Shown here one piece after another: positions 25,001-31,130 of a stretch of 31,130 bases of DNA (position 1 is the stretch's first letter; each line of letters opens with the position of its first letter). A model generated the notes under the pieces. That model made no database searches. It saw only the letters and a list, made by a program, of their open reading frames with translations, and was not told where the DNA came from. Source of the DNA: an uncultured Collinsella sp. Lineage in GTDB: Bacteria; Actinomycetota; Coriobacteriia; Coriobacteriales; Coriobacteriaceae. The DNA lies in contig CAKUGX010000010.1 of the NCBI GenBank assembly GCA_934654765.1, forward strand, positions 1 through 31,130, read 5' to 3'. The position numbers and the translations under genes were made by a program.

Positions 25001-28000
25001 ATGTTACCCGGGCTGCCATCGACGGCAAGCTCATCACTGGCTCTTCGATGAGTGCGGACAACGGCTATGCCGAGCAGAGACAAACGAGGGACAAGCTTGC
25101 CGACGGCGCGCACGATAAGATTGACTTCTCGACGCTTACCTTCAACAAGCCGGGCACGTATACGTTCGCCATTAACGAGGTGGCTCCGAACAGCGGCCTT
25201 GGCGAGTGGAAGTATGACCAGCACGTCTATACCGTGACGGTTACCGTAACCGATGAGGGCGGCAAGCTTGTGGCCCGCCCCGATGGCACGACCGGCTCGG
25301 AGGGCTTCATCTTTACCAATAGCTACAGAACTTCGACGAGCTACGAGCTCCAGGGCGGTCTGGAGATCGTCAAGACGCTCAAGGGCAAAGACCTGCATGC
25401 CGGCATGTTTGGCTTTACGGTGACGGGCGAAGATCCCGCCTCGACCGCAAAGCTTAAGGCGCTGCTGCGTGCGGACAAGGATAAGGGCGAGCTTACCGTT
25501 ACCAACGATGAGCCGCAGGCCGACGGCACGTCCCACACCGGCATTTTGGGTGGCCTGACCTTCGCGACGGAAGATGCAGGCAATACGTTTACCTACAAGG
25601 CGGTCGAGAATAAGGGCAACAAGGTCGGCTATACCTACGATACGTCCTATTGGACGGTGGCGATTACGGTCAAGAACCGCGGTGACGGTTCGCTCTATAC
25701 CGTGACTACCGTCAGGCACTATGACTCCAACGATGTCGAGCTTCCCGCTGATGCAAAGACCTTTAGCTCCGAGAGCGGTGCCGCCGAAGAGGCTCAGGTG
25801 TTCTTCGCCAACAGCTACGCCGCGTCCGGAACATTCGACGGTCTCACTGCCGAGAAGGTAATGGACTCCGGCGACAAGATCAAGGCTGGTCAGTATACGT
25901 TTGACGTGTATGCGGAGAAGGTCGACGGTACGCTCCAATGGATGGATAAGGGCACGACCAAGGCGGGCGAGAGCGGTACCGCGACGGTCGACTTTGGTAA
26001 GGTTTACTTTAAGCTTGGCGATGCTGCCAGCGGACCCCAAGGACTGACGATTGATCTTGCCAGCGCCGTGGCGGATGGTGTTGCCACTAAGCAGCACAAT
26101 GCCGACCACACCACTACCTACAGCTTTAACCTGGTGGCAAAGGAGCGCTTGGCCGACCTGCCAGATGGCGTGCGTCCTGTAGACACGTCCGCGACGTGCC
26201 GCGTGCTGCTCGAGGTGACCGACAACAACAACGGCAAACTTACGTCCAAGGTGACCTATCGCGATGGTACCAAGGACGGCAAGATCGTCTTCCACAACAC
26301 GCGCGATAAGGTCAAGACGATCGGCACGGCTGCGAAGCCCAATGTGGACATCGACGGACAGCTGCTTTCCGTGGGTGACTCTTATATCTACACCATCAAC
26401 TGGACAAACACCGAGGTCGATGCCAAGGGCAACCTGGTTCCGGCCAATGTAACCGTTACCGATGAGCTTCCTGTCGGCGTTGTGTTCGAGGCCTTTGAGG
26501 GCGAGAATGCCGATAAGGGCACTGCGAGCGGTCAGTCGCTCACCTGGAACCTGGGTGACCAGCTCGCGGGCAGCCACGGTTCGGTGCGCGTGCGCGTCAA
26601 GATTACCGAGGACGCTGTGAAGGATGCTCAGGGCGCTGTCGGCACCGTTGAGAACAAGGCCACCGTTACGGTTGCCAACAGGAGCTATACCGGTACCACG
26701 ACTAACTACGTGCCCAAGAAGTCCGAGAGCGATGCTCAGGATTCGAATGAGTCGGGTGTGGCGCTGGGCGATGAGCTCACCTATACCATCGGCTACAAGA
26801 ACACCGAGAACAAGCAGGCTACGGTGACGGTCTCCGATGCCGTTCCCGCGGGAACCGAGTTCGTGGAGTTCGCGGGGGACCATGCGGATGTCGCATCCAA
26901 GGACAACGGCGGTAACCTCACCTGGACGTTGGCGGACGTTCCCGCCGGCGAGGAGGGCACGGTCCAGTTTAGGGTCCGCGTGACCGAGGACGCGTTCAAG
27001 AGCGGCGGCGCTTCGGACGATATCTCCAATCAGGCGTCGGTGACGGTCGGCAACAACCCTGCCGTTAAGACCAACACCACTACCGACGAGGTCTCTGACG
27101 GCCGCCTGACGCTGAGCAAGACGGTCACGGCCGCTGAAGGAATCACCGCGCCCAACAAGGCATTTACCTTTAAGGTGCTGCTCTACCAGGCCGATGGCAC
27201 AACGCCTCTGGCCGGCACCTTTGCGTACGCCGGTCGACCCAGCGGCACCAATGGCACCTATGTAAGCGGACAGATCAAGAGCGGGGATACTATCGCGCTT
27301 AAGGCCGGCGGCTCCGTGACGGTTACCTTGCCCGTGGGTGCGCACTATGAGGTACAGGAGCTCGACTCCAAGGGCAACCTCATGACGAGCGAGGACGGCT
27401 TTACGGTTGCCGACAAGACGAACCCGCAGAAGGGCACCGTCAAGCAGGCTACGCAGACGGGCTTCACCAATGCCTACAGCGTGGAGTCCACGAAGGTGGA
27501 GAACGCCTTTAAGGTGCAAAAGAAGATCTCCGGCCGCAACTGGACTAAGGCGGATGCCTTTACCATGACGCTGACTGCCCAGGGCGAGGCGCCCATGCCC
27601 GAGGGCGCCAAGGAGGGCGTGGCGACGATTACGCTGAAGAAGGACGTTCAGGTCGGCAACTTCGGCGCCATCGAGTACACCAAGCCCGGTACCTATGCCT
27701 ATGTGATTGCCGAGCAGGCGGGTGACGAGGCGGCCCTCACCTTCTCGAAGGCCACCTATCGCGCTACCGTCACGGTGACCGACGACGGCGCCGGAAAGCT
27801 GACTGCCAAGACCAAGATTGCACAGCTGACCGACGATGCCGGTAATACTGCCGAGCGTACGGTCGAGGCGGCGGTCTTTACCAACGCCGCTAAGACCGGC
27901 AGCCTCACCGTTACGAAGACGGTCGTCAGCGGCGACAGCCAGCGCGAGTTCGGCTTCACGGTGGCGCTCACCGATGGGGACGGCGAGCCCGTCTCCGGCA

Positions 28001-31000
28001 CCTTCGGCAAAGGCGACGGCGCCGTGGCGTTCACGGACGGCAAGGCGACCTTCACGCTCAAGCACGGCGGGGAGAAGACCATCGCCGGCCTGCCCGTGGG
28101 CGCGCGCTACACCGTGACCGAGGACGCGGCCGAGGGCTACACGACCGCGGTTGACGGGGCGGCGGGCTCCAAGGCCGAGGGCACCGTGACCGAGGCCGGC
28201 GCGACCGTCGCGTTCACCAACACGTACGGGACGGCCACCGAGGGCAGGGACGTCTCCACCGTGGGGCTCTTCACCAAGACGCTCGAGGGCCGCGATTGGA
28301 CGGAGGACGACAGCTTCCAGTTCACGCTCACGGGCGAGGACAGCGCGCCCATGCCCGAGGGCTCCGTTGACGGCTCCAAGACCGTCAGCGTGACGGCCGC
28401 CGGGACCAAGGCGGGCGAAAAGGTCGCCTTCGACTTCGGCTCCATCCGCTATACGCTTGATGACATCAAGGACGCCGGGTTCGCCGAGGTCGGCGGCAAG
28501 CGCGTGCGCGCCAAGACCTTCACCTACACGGTGCGCGAGGTCGGGCCCGCTGACGGCTCTGCCATCGCCGGCGTGGCCTACGACGGCCACGCCGCCACGA
28601 TGACGGTGACCGTGACCGACGACGGCTCCGGCAACCTCACGGCCACGACGCCCGCGATCGCGCAGGCGAGCGGCGGCGACTTCGTGAACACCTACACGAC
28701 CGAGCTCGACTACTCGGCCCGTGCGGGCGTGCGCCTGTCCAAGACGCTCTCCGGCCGCGCCATGGAGGCGGGCCAGTTCGCCTTCACCGTGACCGCCGAC
28801 GCCGAGACGGCTGCCAAGCTCGGCCTCAAGACCGGCAAGAATGCCTACGCCGTGGCCGCGGCCGATGACGGCGCGGCCGACCTGATCGACCTCATCGGCG
28901 GCGCCGCAAAGGGCGACGTGACGTTCACCGACGCCGACGCGGGCAGGACCTACAGCTTCACCGTAGCCGAGACCAAGCTCGGCGGCGAGGGCTATACCAA
29001 CGACACCGAGCCGCGCACGGTGACCATCGCGCCCGCCTACGACACCGCGACGGGCAGGCTCACGGTCACGACCACGGTCGTCAAGGACGGCGTCGAGGTC
29101 GCCCGCAGCGAGGTCTCGACGGCAGACGACGCCACGGCGCTGCCCGCGCCCGTGACGGTCGCGTTCCAGAACTCCTACGAGGCCACCGGCGCGCTCGGCG
29201 GCGAGGGCAGCGTGGCCATCGGCGCCACCAAGACGCTGATGGGCCGCGCCGCGGCGGCGGGCGAGTTCTCGTTCTCCGTCCGCGATGCCCACGGCAACGT
29301 GGTCGCGACCGCGTCCAACCGCGCCTCCGGCGACGGCGAGGCCGCGGAGCTCGCGTTCTCGCCCATCGCCTACACCACCGACGCGCTCGAGCAGATGGTG
29401 GGGGATGACACCGCCACTAAGGCGGCCGACGGCTCCTGGACCATCCCCTATACCGTTTCCGAGGACACGGCGGCGCTGCCCGCGGGCGTGACGGCGACCG
29501 CGTCGAGCTTCGACATTACGGTCAAGGTGGCCGATAACGGCAAGGGCGGGCTGGACGTGGCCGTGACCTATCCCGATGGCACCGACGGCGCGCTGCCGTT
29601 CGTGAACGGCTACGGCACCAACGAGGCGACGGTCGACCTCGCGGGCACCAAGACGCTGGCGCTCGGCCAGGCCGGACTCGGCCTGACGCAGGCCGACATC
29701 GCGGGCAAGTACACCTTCAAGGTTGAGCCGCTGGACGGCGCGCCCGCACCGGTCGACGCCTCCGGCAAGACGGTGGCCGAGGCGACCAACGACGCTGCCG
29801 GCAACGTCGAGCTGGGCCGCGTCACGTTCAGGCAGCCGAGCGACCTCAGCGATGCCGAGGTCGACGCCAACGGCATGCGGACCAAGACGTTCGCCTACCG
29901 GGTGAGCGAGTCCGGATCGGTCGACGGCGTGGCAAACGACGCGGTGGCGACCAGGACCTTCACGGTCAAGGTGGTCGAGGACACCCGCGCCGGCACGCTT
30001 ACCGCGGAGGTCCTGCCCGCCGAGGGCACGCCCCAGGGTAAGGGCGCGTTCGAGTTCACCAACACCTACGGCGTCGACCCCACCCCGAGCTCCGTCACCG
30101 ACCAGATCAAGGTGAACAAGAAGCTCAAGGGCCGCGACCTGGCCGAGGGCGAGTTCGAGTTCCAGCTGATCGAGATTGCCGCCGACGGCAGCGAGAGCGT
30201 CGCGGCGACGGGCAAGAACGCCGCCGACGGCGCGGTCGCGCTCGGCACCATCACCTATACCGCGCCCGGCACCCACAGCTACGAGCTGCGCGAGGTCGCC
30301 GGCGCGGCGGGCGGCGTGACGTACGACAGGGCGACCTACCGCGTGCACACGACGGTCACCGATGCCGGCAACGGCACGCTCACCGTCAAGCACGAGCTCG
30401 CGGACGCCGAGGGCAACCCCACGGGCGATGACTCGGTGACGTTCACCAACGGCTACGAGGCCGCGCCCGTCACCCTCAAGCTGGGCGCCGCCAAGGTGCT
30501 CAAGGGCGCCGAGCTCAAGGCGGGCCAGTTCAGCTTCGAGCTCAAGAGCCGGGACGGAAAGGTGATGTCGACCGCCAAGAACGCCGCGGACGGCAGCGTC
30601 ACGTTCGACGCCCTGACCTTCAAGCGGGCCGGCACCTACACCTTCACGGTGAGCGAGGTCGACGACGGCCAGGCGCACGTGACCTACGACAGGGCCGTGC
30701 ACAAGATCGTCGTCACGGTGAGCGACGAGGCGGCAGACGGCTCCAAGACGGGCTACCTGTCGGCGAAGGTCTCCTACGAGGGTGACGCCAACGTGCTGCC
30801 GGTCTTCACCAACAGCTACGTCGAGGAGCCCGGGACCCCCGGCACCCCCGAGAACCCCGGCACGCCGGGCGGCGGTTCGGGCGGCGGTTCCGATAGCGGC
30901 TCCGGCAGCGGCGGCTCCGGCGGCGACTCCAAGGGCGGCATGCCCGACACCGGCGACCGCAGCCTGCCGGCGGCGGCACTCGCTGCCATGGCCGGCATCG

Positions 31001-31050
31001 GCGCGCTGGCCGTCGCGGGCGGCGCGGCCCTGTACCGCAGGCGCCGCTAG
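19078..31050 (+). CDS. Giant LPXTG-type surface adhesin with fibro-slime and pilin-like isopeptide domains
   Basis: A 3,990-residue cell-wall protein. The ATG at 19078 follows GGGGAGGG; an in-frame TTG at 19063 is less likely. Residues 1-47 are a signal peptide (basic start, hydrophobic LTVPLAACALLFGA, ASA cleavage). A fibro-slime domain follows (about 58-400; FSGDDDVWVYIDGVLVGDLG near 295), then SpaA/Cna-B-like domains (about 402-505 and 697-838) with less clear segments around them. Next are a SpaA/DUF5979-like domain (about 955-1121), eight FctA/Spy0128-like pilin domains (to about 2410), two DUF11-like domains (to about 2673), and seven further FctA-like domains interspersed with DUF5979-like ones (to about 3915). 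A Gly/Ser/Pro linker leads to the sorting signal MPDTG (3955-3959), a hydrophobic helix and RRRR. FctA-type domains usually form Lys-Asn isopeptide bonds. No sortase gene is in the window. The binding target is unknown. Confidence 0.93.
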   Translation: MNRVCARAQEKLKPFGEKTNTVKRALRVLTVPLAACALLFGATSASAAVSDYTVQTVNPTGTTVNLFDYWVVDGDNDSSKNINNDNKNNNTGINKDHQLKFNGGAGTGINRWTGKSAINGYGRLSFVKNTLVNGYPAIDAGTYTSYNTSGTYTDESLAYLFNNASQANGRQNGKAVYNNVKGLFQLKDGYYVYDSYGSKEGNYAVYNSTTNSFDVYDKAGVYKGDTSSETNLGQFFPFDSAKKVFTESGKNLSPIGITDGENDKLNHHFGMSMTTEFVQPTDGKTTDGKEMVFEFSGDDDVWVYIDGVLVGDLGGIHEKATLDINFATGVVRVGHIDGANGSPKYFPDTTIKAMFDAAGADTTNFSGNTFSNSTKHSLSFFYLERGAGASNMSLKFNLTTLPSSEVEKVNQNGEAVQGATFALYRSNADWNEQGEAIAQGTTDSNGQLVLLKPDRSVLSFDEEHSTHQCDYFVLKEVGLPAGYRSSLTSSTTATPGELHLQYKPAAASGSGGVVVAPQTTVKTADDNTWTGSRMWLNGGYLAAKETISLTQTTRDNKNNPINSGTTFAVVLKRTDKSKKDTDVNAWTAVTGNPLDGYALCSEHGIAGAVEAAQSKDTSVFAVNTRGDYEVTVRSLPGDIEKYAAMMEDKSNADYTVAVYHTTASSLAEATTENTSMVEYQSINRQFSTVIHLTNVQNRLFVQKVDDLGKPVNGATFDLYKAEDVTGNSPKTYAIKSGAEPYDTVQANGMTYPYDIEGAACFPLDSTKQKPLIKGTYYLRESVSPDGYEINNTITKVIVDDSGVYVDAGEENDGVRSMSGPGSLIASLAQFGSPGSIDNTLTHIKGKLQSATNTDDKGNLAWAQTSTAKGVTPTLADGLMHMRYEEKTQGTKTVLRYVEDGGTRNGQLAIIYADTGINRMALYQDDDATNGTDLGTLQLNHLFTTATAVQYTDRRVARLQVTKTVTADNGLTAPTKDAKGEDLTFTFKFTLPDSEKGYEARVFDADGKPAGTSFTLKNGDAHSIKAGETIRVYDLMQGDKYSVSELTTKGEESNGNVLASIVNTVTGSADESVLPAGFRLVSRKAGGVEQSGAGNAIEGTIAALVDGNIPESNKLEFTNNYSANRVTLDAQSGLRANKVLKGRNWADGDTFTAQLTAEDSVPMPEGARSKVATVELTMKAQTATFGDITYDKPGTYAYTIKEVIPGSDARADGISYSAASYTATVVVEDNHAGALVVKSVKVMQECNDAGVETKKEIADKVATFTNRYDEHEKNIIIHAQKNLTDNAGTFPRSQNAFSFELKGVGGYADADATFSPDTFDKNIKAPMPQGAEGNTATVGNNADGTVTWPAISYTAKADAGRAYVYKFAENPGSVAGMAYDTSVYYAVVRNAKKGAGIETSIEYYKAATDGSVRQLDTNAVPSFTNIYSVEPTSVTLQGQKTLSGRDWNQGENYTFNLTAAADDASTTGLSKTTKQAVTDGAVAINTDRATAGAPESGRVASFAFGTEAAPTVTFNRAGTFSFNITEDTAQDSQASMYMDKHTARATVVVTDLDKGTHTGKLRVSSVTYTNTDASDADKAVTDKAAFTNAYHASGTFGGVTVSKTLQGRASTAGQFTFAVTGLWYNGVQTSVDGAEANLSNKAAEAGVSGAVVGTNGAEKLFARTITEQDLGHTFAYRIHENQPATAAGYTYDTGYTGDAIVLVKVLARGNDPAKLYTVTTVLKGAGVTELLGDGANASALTDEKIAELDRDPNTYVQQYDASEAGTTTPAVSFVNRYAASLDYGAAGGLQIEKTLTYPKDATVFGSPKSTFRYIVKPADETSAKKVGITMDGKVFETANVEANVPKTVSLVPARGLTFTQNDAGKTFTYTVAEIDDKATGYTYDKTVHTVKAVVADNGDGTLRVTTSVSKTVDGKDELEGQWIYPSDATSTGVATVKFKNTYMVTEAATYTPSVTKVVAGRDAEGKFTFAMTAADDVTRAAIDGKLITGSSMSADNGYAEQRQTRDKLADGAHDKIDFSTLTFNKPGTYTFAINEVAPNSGLGEWKYDQHVYTVTVTVTDEGGKLVARPDGTTGSEGFIFTNSYRTSTSYELQGGLEIVKTLKGKDLHAGMFGFTVTGEDPASTAKLKALLRADKDKGELTVTNDEPQADGTSHTGILGGLTFATEDAGNTFTYKAVENKGNKVGYTYDTSYWTVAITVKNRGDGSLYTVTTVRHYDSNDVELPADAKTFSSESGAAEEAQVFFANSYAASGTFDGLTAEKVMDSGDKIKAGQYTFDVYAEKVDGTLQWMDKGTTKAGESGTATVDFGKVYFKLGDAASGPQGLTIDLASAVADGVATKQHNADHTTTYSFNLVAKERLADLPDGVRPVDTSATCRVLLEVTDNNNGKLTSKVTYRDGTKDGKIVFHNTRDKVKTIGTAAKPNVDIDGQLLSVGDSYIYTINWTNTEVDAKGNLVPANVTVTDELPVGVVFEAFEGENADKGTASGQSLTWNLGDQLAGSHGSVRVRVKITEDAVKDAQGAVGTVENKATVTVANRSYTGTTTNYVPKKSESDAQDSNESGVALGDELTYTIGYKNTENKQATVTVSDAVPAGTEFVEFAGDHADVASKDNGGNLTWTLADVPAGEEGTVQFRVRVTEDAFKSGGASDDISNQASVTVGNNPAVKTNTTTDEVSDGRLTLSKTVTAAEGITAPNKAFTFKVLLYQADGTTPLAGTFAYAGRPSGTNGTYVSGQIKSGDTIALKAGGSVTVTLPVGAHYEVQELDSKGNLMTSEDGFTVADKTNPQKGTVKQATQTGFTNAYSVESTKVENAFKVQKKISGRNWTKADAFTMTLTAQGEAPMPEGAKEGVATITLKKDVQVGNFGAIEYTKPGTYAYVIAEQAGDEAALTFSKATYRATVTVTDDGAGKLTAKTKIAQLTDDAGNTAERTVEAAVFTNAAKTGSLTVTKTVVSGDSQREFGFTVALTDGDGEPVSGTFGKGDGAVAFTDGKATFTLKHGGEKTIAGLPVGARYTVTEDAAEGYTTAVDGAAGSKAEGTVTEAGATVAFTNTYGTATEGRDVSTVGLFTKTLEGRDWTEDDSFQFTLTGEDSAPMPEGSVDGSKTVSVTAAGTKAGEKVAFDFGSIRYTLDDIKDAGFAEVGGKRVRAKTFTYTVREVGPADGSAIAGVAYDGHAATMTVTVTDDGSGNLTATTPAIAQASGGDFVNTYTTELDYSARAGVRLSKTLSGRAMEAGQFAFTVTADAETAAKLGLKTGKNAYAVAAADDGAADLIDLIGGAAKGDVTFTDADAGRTYSFTVAETKLGGEGYTNDTEPRTVTIAPAYDTATGRLTVTTTVVKDGVEVARSEVSTADDATALPAPVTVAFQNSYEATGALGGEGSVAIGATKTLMGRAAAAGEFSFSVRDAHGNVVATASNRASGDGEAAELAFSPIAYTTDALEQMVGDDTATKAADGSWTIPYTVSEDTAALPAGVTATASSFDITVKVADNGKGGLDVAVTYPDGTDGALPFVNGYGTNEATVDLAGTKTLALGQAGLGLTQADIAGKYTFKVEPLDGAPAPVDASGKTVAEATNDAAGNVELGRVTFRQPSDLSDAEVDANGMRTKTFAYRVSESGSVDGVANDAVATRTFTVKVVEDTRAGTLTAEVLPAEGTPQGKGAFEFTNTYGVDPTPSSVTDQIKVNKKLKGRDLAEGEFEFQLIEIAADGSESVAATGKNAADGAVALGTITYTAPGTHSYELREVAGAAGGVTYDRATYRVHTTVTDAGNGTLTVKHELADAEGNPTGDDSVTFTNGYEAAPVTLKLGAAKVLKGAELKAGQFSFELKSRDGKVMSTAKNAADGSVTFDALTFKRAGTYTFTVSEVDDGQAHVTYDRAVHKIVVTVSDEAADGSKTGYLSAKVSYEGDANVLPVFTNSYVEEPGTPGTPENPGTPGGGSGGGSDSGSGSGGSGGDSKGGMPDTGDRSLPAAALAAMAGIGALAVAGGAALYRRRR
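22441..26305 (+). repeat. Eight consecutive FctA/Spy0128-like domain repeats in the adhesin
   Basis: Diverged protein-level repeats start near 22441, 22886, 23356, 23851, 24416, 24901, 25326 and 25821. Most share the pattern K-x-L-x-G-R near the start, G-T-Y/F-x-F/Y-x-I-x-E in the middle, Y-D-x-x-x-Y/H then V-x-V-x-D, and a final F-T/x-N-x-Y. They are 140-190 residues each. The fourth and seventh carry longer insertions with a GYTYDT motif. Confidence 0.75.
26306..27095 (+). other. Two DUF11-like domains interrupting the pilin-domain array
   Basis: Two related segments of about 130 residues contain the DUF11 pattern: G-D-x-x-x-Y-T-I followed by VTVTDELPVGVVFE in one and VTVSDAVPAGTEFVEF in the other. 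Each ends in the SVTVGN or TVTVAN strand. Such domains are spacers or stalks in surface proteins. Confidence 0.7.
27891..30825 (+). repeat. GC-rich distal module: DUF5979-like domain and six FctA-like domains
   Basis: A DUF5979-like domain (about 27891-28230) is followed by FctA-like domains starting near 28231, 28696, 29176, 29611, 30071 and 30461. Phe is encoded by TTC throughout; I find no TTT Phe codon after 27900, while both are used upstream. The module therefore appears to differ in base composition from the rest of the gene. Confidence 0.7.
30940..31050 (+). other. Cell-wall sorting signal (MPDTG, hydrophobic helix, RRRR)
   Basis: MPDTG is encoded at 30940-30954, about 30 codons before the end. 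It is followed by an Ala/Gly/Leu-rich membrane segment and four arginines. It has the LPXTG layout with Met in the first position, and a Gly/Ser/Pro-rich linker precedes it. Confidence 0.88.
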
Positions 31051-31061
31051 CGATATGCACG

Positions 31062-31096
31062 AGTGGGGCGAATCCATCCGATGGGTTCGCCCCACT
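31062..31096 (+). terminator. Hairpin terminator after the adhesin gene
   Basis: AGTGGGGCGAA (31062-31072) pairs with 31086-31096 and the stem can be extended inward (AATCCATC with GATGGGTT). It begins 12 bases after the stop. There is no strong T-run. The last 30 bases of the window look like the start of another intergenic or promoter region. Confidence 0.75.
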
Positions 31097-31130
31097 TGCC
31101 CTGCTGGGCGGGAGCGGGTAAGATATACCG

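Noticed and set aside
22441..30825. CRISPR-like or DNA-level tandem repeat in the last 9 kb
   Set aside because: The periodicity is at the protein-domain level with strongly diverged DNA and no short identical repeats with regular spacers.
21136..31095. A 3,319-codon open frame antisense to the adhesin gene
   Set aside because: It mirrors the codon structure of the GC-rich, repetitive sense gene, has no recognisable domain and is extremely rich in Gly, Arg, His, Val and Leu. The sense strand has a signal peptide, known domains and a sorting signal.

Overview
The window looks like chromosomal DNA of a gut Coriobacteriia (high-GC Actinobacteria), most probably Collinsella or a close relative. 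This is an inference from the GC-rich coding, actinobacterial-type codon use, the families present and the very large sortase-anchored pilin-domain adhesin. No database search was possible.

Layout, left to right. (1) 1-292 is an intergenic stretch with two long inverted repeats, followed by glmS (glucosamine-6-phosphate synthase). (2) A FadR-type GntR regulator is divergent from a YeiH-family membrane protein. (3) Next come a degenerate NtrC/PrpR-like regulator without a usable Walker A motif and a small single-pass membrane protein. (4) A minus-strand nitroreductase is divergent from a 96-residue orphan protein. (5) A marR-ABC-ABC operon encodes a heterodimeric exporter of the asymmetric TM287/288 type. 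(6) cysE (minus) is divergent from a DedA membrane protein. (7) ilvE (branched-chain aminotransferase) is preceded by a possible leader ORF and followed by 559 bases of structured non-coding DNA: a nested 125-bp inverted repeat, a terminator, and a 211-bp MITE-like element. (8) lemA (minus) is divergent from a TetR regulator, followed by tRNA-Ser(TGA) on the minus strand. (9) A single ORF fuses a TadA tRNA adenosine deaminase to a glycerate kinase. (10) A 3,990-residue surface protein fills the last 12 kb. It has a signal peptide, a fibro-slime domain, SpaA-like domains, about 15 streptococcal-pilin (FctA/Spy0128-like) domains, two DUF11-like domains, and an MPDTG sorting signal.

Most genes are single units or short operons with their own terminators. 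Regulators sit beside likely targets: GntR/YeiH, MarR/ABC-ABC, TetR/LemA.

The strongest leads are: a nine-G tract inside the -35/-10 spacer of a candidate adhesin promoter (the architecture of phase-variable promoters); a sharp codon/GC change inside the adhesin at a domain boundary near 27.9 kb; the TadA-glycerate kinase fusion; the MITE-like element with 25-bp terminal inverted repeats; and several long intergenic hairpins, some sharing a GGGACAG core.
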